A DNA stretch of 44,665 bases from Mogibacterium sp. (GTDB taxonomy: Bacteria > Bacillota > Clostridia > Peptostreptococcales > Anaerovoracaceae): assembly GCA_017515425.1 (NCBI GenBank), contig JAFWFU010000046.1, positions 1-44,665 on the forward strand, read 5' to 3'. The position numbers and the translations under genes are program-made. Below are positions 26,011 to 34,521 of the stretch, piece after piece. Position 1 is the first letter of the stretch, and each line of letters begins with the position of its first letter. The notes below the pieces were generated by a model that had not been told where the DNA came from, ran no database searches, and saw nothing but the letters and a program-made list of their open reading frames with translations.

Positions 26011-27009
26011 TTATATAAGGTACAGCTGTGCAGCTTCGCAGTCCTTTACTATCTGTGCAAACAGTTCTTCCTTGTCTGCAAATCTATATTCAGGTCGTGA
26101 GAAATGGTCGAAATATACTATTATATCCTTCCCATAGACATCTTCATTGAAGTCAAAGATATTGGTCTCTATTGATTTCTTGTTCTTGGTCTTGTTCTCA
26201 TTCGCATTATCGTTCGCACCGCACTTCCGCTCACCCTCTGCCTTTCCCTTCTCTATCGTAGGCTTTATGCCGAGGTTGGAAATGCTTTTATACTCCTTGC
26301 CCTCTATCACTATTCGGCTGAAATACACTCCGTTAGGCGGCAGCATGATTTCTGTTGGTGCAGGGATATTGACCGTCGGTATTCCCATGGCGGTTCCGAG
26401 TCTCTTTCCGTGTTCAACCCTGCCTCTGAATGAGTATGCTCTTCCGAAATATGCGGCAACCCGCTCCATATTCCCTTCGCTTATCATCTCGCGGATAAGA
26501 GTAGAGCTGACTACTTCTCCGTCTATCCTCACGGCTTCTTGGATATTGCAGTCTATGCCCGCCGCATTGCAGGCTTCCCTGAGTGTTTCGGGGTTTCCTC
26601 CCGCGCGAGCTCCGTAGCTGTAGTTAAAGCCGACCGAGACAGAGCCCGCATTCAGCCTGCATCTGACTATATCATCAAAAAACAAATCCGCAGGCATCGT
26701 CAAAATGCTCTCATCAAAGGGGATATTCACTAGAGTATCAAATCCCATTTCCTCTATAAGCCTTATCTTTTCAGACTCAGAGCATATCAGTTTTGCAGCG
26801 CATGAATCATCATCAGCCCTGTTCAGAATGAAATTAAACGGGTGATTGGAGAAAGTAAAACAAAGTGACAAAGCGCCATTATCCTTCGCCGCATTTATGG
26901 CGTTCTCCATAATTCGCCTATGCCCCAAATGAATCCCGTCGAAATTCCCAAGGGCTATGGACGTCTTTTCCTCAATATTTATATTTTCAAGACTTGTAAT
27001 AATCTTCAT
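26011..27009 (-). CDS. ribF: Bifunctional riboflavin kinase / FAD synthetase
   Basis: Makes FMN then FAD from riboflavin. The 332 residues have an N-terminal FMN adenylyltransferase domain (ALGNFDGIHLGHRRIM with the HxGH-like site, VGFNYSYGARAGG) and a C-terminal riboflavin kinase domain (GRVEHGKRLGTAMGIPTVNI, LPPNGVYFS). The kinase domain carries an unusual Lys/Asn-rich insertion of about 20 residues (KCGANDNANENKTKNKK) between NLGIKPT and the NIFDFNEDVYG strand. It ends the rimP-to-ribF gene run, 29 bp after truB. Confidence 0.95.
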   Translation of the reverse strand: MKIITSLENINIEEKTSIALGNFDGIHLGHRRIMENAINAAKDNGALSLCFTFSNHPFNFILNRADDDSCAAKLICSESEKIRLIEEMGFDTLVNIPFDESILTMPADLFFDDIVRCRLNAGSVSVGFNYSYGARAGGNPETLREACNAAGIDCNIQEAVRIDGEVVSSTLIREMISEGNMERVAAYFGRAYSFRGRVEHGKRLGTAMGIPTVNIPAPTEIMLPPNGVYFSRIVIEGKEYKSISNLGIKPTIEKGKAEGERKCGANDNANENKTKNKKSIETNIFDFNEDVYGKDIIVYFDHFSRPEYRFADKEELFAQIVKDCEAAQLYLI

Positions 27010-27038
27010 CTTCTGTATTTGTATATTGAAACCTAAAT

Positions 27039-27929
27039 CTAAACCAGGATTTTCTCCGGCTTCAATTCGCCTCTATCCACCCTTGCGATTCCGAGGAATT
27101 CGCTCGCATTATATACTTTATAGGAATTATTGAATTCGCTCTCGGCGTCAATCCTATATCCATTAGAATGCGTGCTATTGCCATTGATGAATGCTTTGAC
27201 CCTAAAGTCATCAAGCTGAACAACTCCGAGCCTTTCCAGCGTCAAATCCATCGGTATGACGTGTCTTGCGATTTCTTCGTCGCTCATACTGCATAGCTCT
27301 TCAATATCCACGGCATTCTCCAGCTTGAAATATCCCGACTCCGTCCTCTCGAGTGCCGTCATTACAGCGCCGCAGCCGAGGGCGCGTCCTATATCATCGC
27401 ATATGGTCCTTATATATGTACCCTTTGAGCAGCTTACATCAAATTCAATCTCGCCATGCTCAATATCAAGACGGAGAATCTCGTTTGAGAAAATCTCAAT
27501 CTCCCTCGTCTTAATCTCGAAGTCCTTTCCCTCACGCGCAAGCTCGTATGCCCGTCTGCCCCCTATCTTGAGAGCCGAATATTTTGGCGGCACCTGACTT
27601 ATGCGCCCTCTATACGCCTTAAACGCCTCTATCACATCTTCTTCCGATATGCCCGTATAAGCGGCGGTTTCCAAGACCTCTCCCGTAATATCCAAGGTAT
27701 CAGTCCTTATGCCGAGCTTCATGCAAGCCCTATAACGCTTTTTATCCGCGTCATAGTATTCGATTATGCGCGTCGCCTTATCTATACAAACAGGCAAAAC
27801 GCCCGTAGCCATAGGGTCGAGCGTTCCTGTATGTCCTATTCTCTTTATATGCAGCCTGCCGCGGAGCTTCGCACATATATCCTGTGAAGTCCAATCCCCA
27901 GGCTTGTTTATATTTATTACACCCTTCAT
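27039..27929 (-). CDS. truB: tRNA pseudouridine-55 synthase TruB
   Basis: Isomerises U55 in the T-loop of tRNAs. The 296-residue protein has the catalytic D38 in [12 protein letters not shown], the [17 protein letters not shown] strand, the [20 protein letters not shown] motif and [12 protein letters not shown]; a short PUA-like C-terminus follows. The stop codon lies in a 6-bp tandem pair (CTAAAT/CTAAAC on the plus strand, 27033-27044). It is in the usual order nrnA-truB-ribF. Confidence 0.96.
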   Translation of the reverse strand: MKGVININKPGDWTSQDICAKLRGRLHIKRIGHTGTLDPMATGVLPVCIDKATRIIEYYDADKKRYRACMKLGIRTDTLDITGEVLETAAYTGISEEDVIEAFKAYRGRISQVPPKYSALKIGGRRAYELAREGKDFEIKTREIEIFSNEILRLDIEHGEIEFDVSCSKGTYIRTICDDIGRALGCGAVMTALERTESGYFKLENAVDIEELCSMSDEEIARHVIPMDLTLERLGVVQLDDFRVKAFINGNSTHSNGYRIDAESEFNNSYKVYNASEFLGIARVDRGELKPEKILV

Positions 27930-27967
27930 AATCGGAAAACAATACTATATAGATATGTCGCTGTAAA

Positions 27968-28031
27968 TCACTATAAATCGCTATCACTATAAGTCGATAT
28001 ATGCCGCTGTCGTGCGCTATCTTGCGCTATA
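27968..28031. repeat. 16-bp and 10-bp tandem duplications 3' of nrnA
   Basis: TCACTATAAATCGCTA and TCACTATAAGTCGATA are adjacent (27968-27999; 14 of 16 equal). Closer to the gene, GTGCGCTATC and TTGCGCTATA (28012-28031) form a 10-bp pair whose second copy contains the nrnA stop codon (28027-28029). Together they fill most of the truB-nrnA gap. Confidence 0.75.
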
Positions 28032-28992
28032 ATGCCGCTTCTAATTTCGGAGAGAGAAGACTCTCCACTTCACCTATCGGCATATCGAAGGAGCAGCCGG
28101 CAGCCAGGATATGTCCGCCGCCGCCAAAGGACGCGGCAATCCTTTCTACATTCGCATAGGTCTTTGCCCTCAGGCTTGCTCTAACATTCATCTCAGTTTC
28201 TTTTAGAAGGCAGCCGATTTCCACGCCGTCTATGCTCATTATGCGAGGCACTATGCCGTCCGCCTCGTCCATGGTGCAGCCGCATTCCGCGAGGAGCTTC
28301 TGAGTAATCCTCCCGACAGCGACCTTTCCGTCCGCATAATAGTTGAGGTTTCCGAGCACTTCGGTCTCCATATGGAGAGCCTCCTTGGATTTCCTGTCAT
28401 ATATCAATGCGCTTATCGCCTTGGAATTAAAGCCCTCTATCTTATGCAAATGCCCGACTATATCATGTGTGCGAGCCGTGGTATTGCTATGCTGGAAATT
28501 GCCCGTATCCGTGGTGATCGCGGCAAATATACAGTTCGCTATATCGAGGCTTACGGGAACTCCGAGAGCCCTTATAAGATTGTAGATAATCTCGCCCGTC
28601 GCAGCCGCCTTTATCTCAGTTCTGACGAAGTCGAAACGTATATCCGTGGACTTGCTCATATGATGATCTATGCAGCCCTTGAGCTTGCCCCTATTCCATG
28701 CGTCCTCTCTTCCGATTATTCTGTTCATTCCGTTGCAGTCGAGCATTAGAGATAGCTGCACCTCATCAAGCAGGCTGTCGTCATCAGTCGTACAACCGCA
28801 TTCGAGAAAATCGAGGTTCTTCGGAACAGGCTCATTTATCATAATATAGGCTTTCTTGCCGAGAGACCTGAGCGCGAGGCAGATAGCGGCTGATGAGCCG
28901 AGCGCGTCTCCGTCCATATTAATATGGGGGAAAATGAGAATCCCGTCCAAATCCTTTAACAATGTCGCAATGCTCTTAACCGTATCGTTCAA
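28027..28992 (-). CDS. nrnA: DHH/DHHA1 phosphoesterase, NrnA-type oligoribonuclease / pAp phosphatase
   Basis: Degrades short RNA oligonucleotides and 3'-phosphoadenosine 5'-phosphate. The 321 residues show the metal-binding PHINMDGDALGSS (H23, D27, D29), a central Asp (MLDCNG), the CIDHH motif, TDTGNFQ and the DHHA1 domain with FGGGGHILAAGC. Initiation is at TTG (28992), since no ATG or GTG lies before the first essential motif; AAGGA is 10 nt upstream. It stands between rbfA and truB, its usual Firmicutes position. Confidence 0.93.
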   Translation of the reverse strand: MNDTVKSIATLLKDLDGILIFPHINMDGDALGSSAAICLALRSLGKKAYIMINEPVPKNLDFLECGCTTDDDSLLDEVQLSLMLDCNGMNRIIGREDAWNRGKLKGCIDHHMSKSTDIRFDFVRTEIKAAATGEIIYNLIRALGVPVSLDIANCIFAAITTDTGNFQHSNTTARTHDIVGHLHKIEGFNSKAISALIYDRKSKEALHMETEVLGNLNYYADGKVAVGRITQKLLAECGCTMDEADGIVPRIMSIDGVEIGCLLKETEMNVRASLRAKTYANVERIAASFGGGGHILAAGCSFDMPIGEVESLLSPKLEAAL

Positions 28993-29004
28993 AATCCGCG
29001 TCCT

Positions 29005-29036
29005 TAATCCTATAATTCAATAATCCTCTAATTATT
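29005..29036. repeat. 16-bp tandem duplication touching the rbfA stop
   Basis: TAATCCTATAATTCAA and TAATCCTCTAATTATT are adjacent, 12 of 16 bases equal, and run into the rbfA stop codon (29036-29038). Confidence 0.55.
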
Positions 29037-29410
29037 TAAGCTCCTTCGACTCCATTAAGCTTTTCTAGTATTGAGTCTATATGCCTGCCGTAGTCGCCCG
29101 AAGTGTCAAGCTTAAATATCAGCTCCGGCGTATGCCTTATAGCAACATCTCTCGATACCTGCCCCCTTATGGCGCCCTTGGCTCTTTCAAGCCCCTTCAT
29201 CACCTCGGAATAAACCTCTTCCCTGCCCTCGCCCGAAAGGCAGACAGGCGAAACGTGGACGGTCGCATAGCTTCCGTCCCTCGTTACGTCCACCGCTGTG
29301 ATACTTATTATTCTTGATGTCAATGCCGGGTCTTTGGCTCCATTGATAAGAAACCCGCTAATGCTTTTCTTTATCTCCTCACCGAGCCTGCCCTGTCTGT
29401 GTTTAGCCAT
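29036..29410 (-). CDS. rbfA: 30S ribosome-binding factor RbfA
   Basis: Single KH-fold protein needed for 16S 5'-end maturation and cold growth. The 124 residues include MAKHRQGRLGEEIKKSISGFL, the ALTSRIISITAVDVTRDGSYATVHVS core and RHTPELIFKLDTSGDYGRHI, all family hallmarks. It starts 14 bp after infB and lies ahead of nrnA. Confidence 0.96.
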   Translation of the reverse strand: MAKHRQGRLGEEIKKSISGFLINGAKDPALTSRIISITAVDVTRDGSYATVHVSPVCLSGEGREEVYSEVMKGLERAKGAIRGQVSRDVAIRHTPELIFKLDTSGDYGRHIDSILEKLNGVEGA

Positions 29411-29424
29411 AGTCTCTGAGACCT

Positions 29425-32364
29425 CTAGCTCCTTTCGATTTCAACCATTTCGAAGCATTCAATCACATCATCAGGCTTGATGTCGTTGTATTTTTCAATG
29501 CCGAGTCCGCATTCATAGCCTGCGGAAACTTCCCTGTCATCGTCCTTGAAACGTCTGAGAGAACTGATAACGCCCTCGTGAATGACTATGCCGTCGCGGA
29601 CGAGCCTTATCTGAGCATTTCGCTTGACCTCACCCTCGGTGATATAGCAGCCAGCGACGATACCGAGATTCGGCACCTTGAATGTATCTCTGACCTCAGC
29701 CTTTCCGAGCACTTCTTCCTTAAACTCAGGATCCAGCATACCCTTCATGGCGTCCTGTATCTCATCAATGATGTCATAGATAACCCTGTAGAGCCTGATT
29801 TCAACATCAGCCGCCGCAGCCTGGTTCGTAACAGCAGTAGTCGGTCTTACATTAAATCCGATTACGATAGCGTTCGAAGTCTCGGCGAGCATAATATCCG
29901 ATTCGTTGATAGTTCCGACACCGCTGTGAATTACATTTATCTTCACCTCAGCCGTCTCGAGCTTCTCAAGAGACTGTATGATAGCGCCGACAGAGCCCTG
30001 AACGTCCGCCTTTACAATGAGGTTGAGCTCCTTCGCCTCGCCCTCCTGAATCTGGCTGAACAGCTTGTCGAGAGTCATGCTGGCATTTCTCGCCATGACT
30101 TCCTCTCTCATCTTATCCTTGCGGTTCTGGGCAATCTCCCTTGCGGTCTTATCATCACGCACGGCGTTAAAAATATCGCCGGCAGCCGGAACTTCCGAAA
30201 GTCCGAGGATTTCAACAGCCGTCGCAGGGCCCGCCTTTCTTATGGTCTTGCCCTTATCGTCAGTCATAACCCTAATCTTGCCTGCTGATGTACCAGCCAC
30301 AACGCTCTGACCCGTCTTTAGCGTACCGTTTGATACGAGGAGCGTGGCGACCGCACCCTTTGCCTTGTCCAACCTCGCCTCGATAACCGTACCGCTTGCA
30401 AGTCTGTCGGGATTTGCCTTGAGCTCGAGTATATCCGCCTGGAGAAGTATCATCTCGAGGAGATCCGTGATTCCCTCGCCCTTCTTAGCGGATACGGGAA
30501 CGGATATTACATCACCGCCCCATTCCTCAACGAGAATGCCATGATCCATGAGTTCCTGTTTTACCCTGTCGGGATTTGCTCCCGCCTTATCCATCTTGTT
30601 GATGACTACGATAATAGGAACTCCAGCCGCCTTAGCGTGGCTGATAGACTCAACGGTCTGCGGCATTACGCCGTCATCAGCCGCGACCACGAGAACGGCT
30701 ATATCCGTCACCTGTGCACCTCTCGCGCGCATGGTTGTAAACGCCTCGTGACCCGGAGTGTCGAGGAATACTATCTTCTTTCCGTTGATTTCAACCTCGG
30801 AAGCACCTATATGCTGAGTGATTCCGCCTGATTCGCCAGCAGTAACATTCGTATTTCGGATAGCGTCCAGGAGCGAGGTCTTACCATGGTCTACATGTCC
30901 CATCACCGTGATAATCGGCGGTCTCGGCTGTAAATCATTCTCGCTGTCCTCTCGGGTATCAATGCCTTCCTCAATGATTTCAGGCTCTTCCTCTGTAACA
31001 ACTATCTGCAATCCGAGGTCAGCCGCGAGCATTTCCACCATATCCCTGTCGAGAGTCTGGTTTATAGTAGCCATTACTCCCATCTGCATCATGGACATGA
31101 TAATCTTGGAGACGCTGATCTCCGCCTGCTCCGAAAGCCCCGCCACCGTGATAGGCACCGCAACTGCGATAGTGCCTTCTGGGAGGAGTTCTTCTGGTTC
31201 CGGCTCTTCGACTACCTTGGTCTTATATTTCTTTTTATGACGCTCCTGTTTTTCAAGGGATCTCTCGTCATATACATTGTCATTCCTATTTCTGCGTCCT
31301 CCCGGACCGTCCTCTCTCCTGTCGGATCTGGACATTCTGTCGCGGTCGCGATTGTCGAAGAATTTCTTGCTCTTGCCCTTTGAAGGTCTTGCATTCCCGC
31401 CGCCGGATTTCTCCGAACCGCCCTGAGCTCTCTTATCAGAGCCTCCTGTGCGGCTTGCTTCACCTGATTTGGCAGGCTTCTTCTTTCTTGACTGCCTCGG
31501 AGCAGCCTCCGCGCTTTCCGCGAGCTTTTCCTTCTGACGCCTTCTCTGCTCCTCAGCCTTCTTCTTTTCAGTCTCAGCGTCGGAAATCTTCTTGAACCTC
31601 ATCGGTTTTCCGGGCGCATTAACATAGTCCTCAGGAGCTTCCTCCTTAGGCTTTTTATCTTTCTTAGGAGCTTCTTTATCGGCATCCCTAGCAGAGTCCT
31701 TGACAACCTCTTTGGACGCCTTGGCTCCCTCTTTGCCCTCAGACTTAGAATCGGATTTCTTCTCCTTCTTAGGAGATTTTTCCGCCTCTGTCTCAGCCGC
31801 AGTCTCTTTTCCTTTTTCTTTCTCTTTCTTAGCCGCCTTGTCAGACTCGATCTCCTTTTCAGGAGTTTTACCGGGCTCAGCCTCTTTTATCTCCGCCTCA
31901 GGCTCATTCTTTTCTGCCTTCTGTTCAGACGTCTTATCCGTCTTTTTCTCAGCATTCTTTTCAGCCTTCGCAGCGGACTTCTTGGCAGTCTTTTTCTCCT
32001 CGGCAGCCTCCTCGGACAGCTTTTCGTCCTTAGCAGCCTCAGCCTTTTTCTCGGTCTCCAAGGAAGCCTCCTCGGGCACTACCGCCTTCTTAGGAATAAC
32101 GGGCTTTCCGATAGGAGCCTTTGCAACAGGCGCAGCTTTAGGCACTACAGGAACAGCCTTAATCTTAGGCTTGCCGTCTCCGTCCTTGGAGTCATCAGCC
32201 ATGCCCTTCATACGGTTTAACGTAGAGACAATTCTCTCAGCGTCAGAATCCTCAATGCTGGATCTTGCGCCGCCGATTTCTATATTCATCTTAACGGCGT
32301 AGTCCTTTAGCTCCTGTAATGTAATGTCGAGTTCTTTTGTAAGCTCACTAACTTTTTTCGGCAT
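29425..32364 (-). CDS. infB: Translation initiation factor IF-2
   Basis: GTPase that brings fMet-tRNA to the 30S subunit. The 979-residue protein is long for a Firmicute (B. subtilis has 716). Residues 1-55 form an IF2_N domain ([20 protein letters not shown]). A Lys/Glu/Ala-rich disordered linker of over 300 residues follows, with an Arg/Gly-rich patch near 320-360, then a second IF2_N domain near 410. The G domain begins with [17 protein letters not shown] near residue 487, with DTPGHEAFT and NKMDK. C-terminal beta-barrel domains bind fMet-tRNA. AGGGGG is 6 nt before the ATG. It lies 12 bp after rnpM; the ylxQ gene often found there is missing. Confidence 0.97.
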   Translation of the reverse strand: MPKKVSELTKELDITLQELKDYAVKMNIEIGGARSSIEDSDAERIVSTLNRMKGMADDSKDGDGKPKIKAVPVVPKAAPVAKAPIGKPVIPKKAVVPEEASLETEKKAEAAKDEKLSEEAAEEKKTAKKSAAKAEKNAEKKTDKTSEQKAEKNEPEAEIKEAEPGKTPEKEIESDKAAKKEKEKGKETAAETEAEKSPKKEKKSDSKSEGKEGAKASKEVVKDSARDADKEAPKKDKKPKEEAPEDYVNAPGKPMRFKKISDAETEKKKAEEQRRRQKEKLAESAEAAPRQSRKKKPAKSGEASRTGGSDKRAQGGSEKSGGGNARPSKGKSKKFFDNRDRDRMSRSDRREDGPGGRRNRNDNVYDERSLEKQERHKKKYKTKVVEEPEPEELLPEGTIAVAVPITVAGLSEQAEISVSKIIMSMMQMGVMATINQTLDRDMVEMLAADLGLQIVVTEEEPEIIEEGIDTREDSENDLQPRPPIITVMGHVDHGKTSLLDAIRNTNVTAGESGGITQHIGASEVEINGKKIVFLDTPGHEAFTTMRARGAQVTDIAVLVVAADDGVMPQTVESISHAKAAGVPIIVVINKMDKAGANPDRVKQELMDHGILVEEWGGDVISVPVSAKKGEGITDLLEMILLQADILELKANPDRLASGTVIEARLDKAKGAVATLLVSNGTLKTGQSVVAGTSAGKIRVMTDDKGKTIRKAGPATAVEILGLSEVPAAGDIFNAVRDDKTAREIAQNRKDKMREEVMARNASMTLDKLFSQIQEGEAKELNLIVKADVQGSVGAIIQSLEKLETAEVKINVIHSGVGTINESDIMLAETSNAIVIGFNVRPTTAVTNQAAAADVEIRLYRVIYDIIDEIQDAMKGMLDPEFKEEVLGKAEVRDTFKVPNLGIVAGCYITEGEVKRNAQIRLVRDGIVIHEGVISSLRRFKDDDREVSAGYECGLGIEKYNDIKPDDVIECFEMVEIERS

Positions 32365-32376
32365 TCTTTCCCCCTT

Positions 32377-32619
32377 TTAGCTCCAAAGAGCTTCTTCGAT
32401 TGCTCTTTCTATGCTTTCCGCATCCACATTCGTTCTGCAAACACGGTTAAATGCTTTGCGCTTTAACGCCAATTCCGCGCATTCTCTGCTCTGGCAAAGA
32501 TAGATACCCCTGCCATCGTTTTTAATATCTCTATCTGCTTCAATGCGCCCGTCCTTAAAGGTAAATCTCATCAGTTCGTCCTGATATTTTGATTCCCTAC
32601 AGGCTATGCACCTTCGCAT
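32377..32619 (-). CDS. rnpM: RNase P modulator RnpM (YlxR family)
   Basis: Small RNA-binding protein of the YlxR/DUF448 family, reported to bind RNase P RNA. From the ATG at 32619 it has 80 residues with the conserved MRRCIACRESK start, ELMRFTF, DGRGIYLCQSRECAELALKRK and a C-terminal helix. The frame extends to a TTG at 32646 inside nusA (adding RRHQSPKP); relatives often have such a short basic lead, so the longer form cannot be excluded. No clear Shine-Dalgarno site is present for either, so coupling to nusA is likely. Confidence 0.9.
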   Translation of the reverse strand: MRRCIACRESKYQDELMRFTFKDGRIEADRDIKNDGRGIYLCQSRECAELALKRKAFNRVCRTNVDAESIERAIEEALWS

Positions 32620-32623
32620 GGGT

Positions 32624-33886
32624 TTAGGACTCTGGTGTCTCCTCAACTTCTGCTTCCTCTATTTCTTCTGCTGTTTCCGCTTCTTCTTCTTTTGCTTCTG
32701 TTTCCGCTTCCTCTGCCGTAGCCTCTTCTTCAACTATTTCTTCAATATCTTCCGCCGCAGTCTCTTCGATATTTTCTTCTGCCGCAGCTTCTTCTATTTC
32801 CTGATATTCAGCAGTCTCGTCCGCGTCCTCGTACTCGTCGAAGTCGAAGCCCATCTCCTTGAGCTGGTCGTTGCTCTTGATGTCAATCTTCCAGCCGCTG
32901 ACGCGTGCGGCAAGTCTTACATTCTGACCCTCACGCCCAATGGCGAGTGAAAGCTGCTGTTCAGGCACCACAGCCGTTGCGGACTTCTCGTCCTCATTTA
33001 TATATACGCCCTCCACTATTGCAGGCTTGAGGACATTGCTGATGAGAACAGCAGGTTCCTCGTCCCATACGATAATATCAATTTTCTCTCCGAAGAGCTC
33101 ATCCGCGATATTCTGCACTCTCGCTCCTCTGTTTCCGACGCAGGCACCTACGGGATCCACATTAGGGTCATTTGAGAATACGGCGATTTTAGTACGCGAA
33201 CCCGCCTCTCTGGCAGTTCCCTTAATCTCGACCGTTCCGTCAGCAATCTCTGGGATTTCGAGCTCGAAAAGCCCTCTGACAAGTCCCGGGTGGGATCTTG
33301 AAAGAAGCACCTGAGGTCCCTTGCTCTCCTTTTTCACGTCCATGACATAGACCTTAATGCGGTCGCCCGGCTTGAAATTCTCAGTCTTAACCTGCTCGGA
33401 AACAGGCACTCTGCCCTCCGTCCTTCCAAGCGAAACCAGCATTGTGCCGTTGTTAATCCTCTCCACCTTGCCGGTGACAATCTGACCCTTCTTTTCGATA
33501 AATTCGTTGTATGAATTAGTCCTCTCCGCCTCGCGGTTTTTCTGAACAAATACCTGCTTGGCACCCTGAGCGGCGATTCTGTTAAAATCCTTAGGGTCAA
33601 TCTCGTATTCCACGACATCACCGAGCTCATAGCCATCGTATATTTCCTTTGCGTCAACGAGAGAAATCTGAGTCAGCGGATCCTCCACCTCTTCCACGAT
33701 CTCCATAGCCATGAAAACCGTTACATTTCCCTGCTCCATATCAACATCAACTCTTACGTTGGATGCTCCGTAATTCTTCCTATACGCATTTTCTATGGAA
33801 TCTTTAATAGCTCCGATAATCTCCTCATCGGATAAATTCTTTTCTTTTTTAAGATCCGCAAAAGCATCCAAAAACTCGTTATTCAT
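32624..33886 (-). CDS. nusA: Transcription elongation/termination factor NusA
   Basis: RNA polymerase-binding factor that controls pausing, termination and antitermination. The 420 residues contain the N-terminal polymerase-binding domain (MNNEFLDAFADLKKEKN), an S1 domain (GQIVTGKVERINNGTMLVSLG) and two KH domains (DPVGACVGNRGARVQNI and AIGREGQNVRLAARVSGWKIDI). The end (about 350-420) is an acidic tail of roughly 70 residues, almost all Glu/Ala/Asp/Thr, absent from B. subtilis NusA (371 residues). GAGGAGG precedes the start. It is 15 bp after rimP. Confidence 0.97.
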   Translation of the reverse strand: MNNEFLDAFADLKKEKNLSDEEIIGAIKDSIENAYRKNYGASNVRVDVDMEQGNVTVFMAMEIVEEVEDPLTQISLVDAKEIYDGYELGDVVEYEIDPKDFNRIAAQGAKQVFVQKNREAERTNSYNEFIEKKGQIVTGKVERINNGTMLVSLGRTEGRVPVSEQVKTENFKPGDRIKVYVMDVKKESKGPQVLLSRSHPGLVRGLFELEIPEIADGTVEIKGTAREAGSRTKIAVFSNDPNVDPVGACVGNRGARVQNIADELFGEKIDIIVWDEEPAVLISNVLKPAIVEGVYINEDEKSATAVVPEQQLSLAIGREGQNVRLAARVSGWKIDIKSNDQLKEMGFDFDEYEDADETAEYQEIEEAAAEENIEETAAEDIEEIVEEEATAEEAETEAKEEEAETAEEIEEAEVEETPES

Positions 33887-33901
33887 CCCATCCTCCTCTT
33901 G

Positions 33902-34378
33902 CTAGAAAACCACCGCTAAATTGATCTTCGATATTTTTTCCGAAGGTATCTGCTTCTCTCCAGACTCGGTCTTAATCCTCACGATACCCTCGTCCTTTCC
34001 GAGCAGAACTCCCTCGAACTGTTTACTGCCGTCTATCTGTTCATATGTCTTAATCTCAATCTGCCTTCCGGCAAATCTTATATAGTCGGTCTCCTTCGTG
34101 AGCTCCCTGTCAAGCCCGGGAGAGCAGACCTCGAGATTGTATTTTCTGTCGATGATATTAGTCTCGTCCAGCTTTTCGCTGAGATATCTATTCAATGCCT
34201 CGCATTCGTCAATGCTGACATATTCCGTCGTAGAATCCTCAGGCTTATCAGGAAATACTCTGAGCACCCATTCTGCGCCCTCTTTCTTATATTCGATCTT
34301 ATAGAGTTCGAGATTATTCTCCTTCAAATAGTCCTGAAGCAGACCCGAAACCTCTGCGCTTATGTCTTGTTTGGCCAT
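33902..34378 (-). CDS. rimP: Ribosome maturation factor RimP
   Basis: Needed for 30S subunit assembly. The start is set at the ATG of MAKQDISAEVSGLL (34378) with GGGAGG 4-5 nt upstream; a GTG further up (34399) would put the ribosome binding site inside the gene. This gives 158 residues, normal for the family, with the VSIDECEALNRYLSEKLDE and YNLEVCSPGLDRELTK motifs and a C-terminal SH3-like domain. It is first in the rimP-nusA-rnpM-infB run and has a structured leader. Confidence 0.94.
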   Translation of the reverse strand: MAKQDISAEVSGLLQDYLKENNLELYKIEYKKEGAEWVLRVFPDKPEDSTTEYVSIDECEALNRYLSEKLDETNIIDRKYNLEVCSPGLDRELTKETDYIRFAGRQIEIKTYEQIDGSKQFEGVLLGKDEGIVRIKTESGEKQIPSEKISKINLAVVF

Positions 34379-34382
34379 ATAG

Positions 34383-34435
34383 CCTCCCTTTTCTTTCACC
34401 TACATAAGTGAAAGAGTGGGCTCACCCACTCTTTC
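34383..34435 (-). promoter_or_regulatory. rimP leader with two mutually exclusive hairpins next to the ribosome binding site
   Basis: Hairpin A pairs 34410-34420 with 34425-34435 (11 perfect base pairs, 4-nt loop). Hairpin B pairs 34393-34399 with 34408-34414 (7 perfect base pairs, 8-nt loop). They share 34410-34414, so only one can form. B ends 4 nt before the GGGAGG of rimP (34383-34388). No U-run follows A in either direction, so it is not an intrinsic terminator. The arrangement fits a translational switch for the rimP-nusA-infB operon. Confidence 0.6.
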
Positions 34436-34455
34436 GAAATAACTTACCGTGCATA

Positions 34456-34484
34456 CTTATACCATTTTATCTTGCTGATTGCAA
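34456..34484 (-). promoter_or_regulatory. Extended -10 promoter of the rimP-nusA-infB operon
   Basis: Minus-strand TTGCAA (34479-34484), 17-bp spacer, then TGG-TATAAG (TATAAG at 34456-34461), a TGn extended -10. The transcript would start near 34449, giving a leader of about 70 nt that holds the two alternative hairpins. Confidence 0.75.
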
Positions 34485-34497
34485 GCTTTTTGTGGAA

Positions 34498-34521
34498 TTA
34501 GCTACACAATTAGCTACACAA
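34498..34521. repeat. Perfect 12-bp tandem duplication across a stop codon
   Basis: TTAGCTACACAA occurs twice, head to tail (34498-34509, 34510-34521). The second copy contains the stop codon of the secreted protein gene ending at 34514, so the duplication also created a second in-frame TAG-like copy downstream. Confidence 0.9.

Noticed and set aside
29578-30288. Long plus-strand open frame opposite infB
   Set aside because: It lies fully antisense to conserved IF-2 coding sequence and its translation resembles no protein; a shadow frame.
31700-32302. Plus-strand Ser/Phe/Ala-rich frame opposite the IF-2 linker
   Set aside because: Its composition is the direct consequence of the Lys/Glu-rich codons on the other strand.
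34410-34435. 11-bp hairpin upstream of rimP as an intrinsic terminator
   Set aside because: No T-run follows on either strand; it lies downstream of a good promoter and next to the rimP ribosome binding site, so a leader role fits better.
34465-34492. Hairpin CTTGC/GCAAG followed by CTTTTTG, terminator-like on the plus strand
   Set aside because: No plus-strand gene leads into it, the stem has only 5 bp, and the same bases form the -35 region of the rimP promoter.
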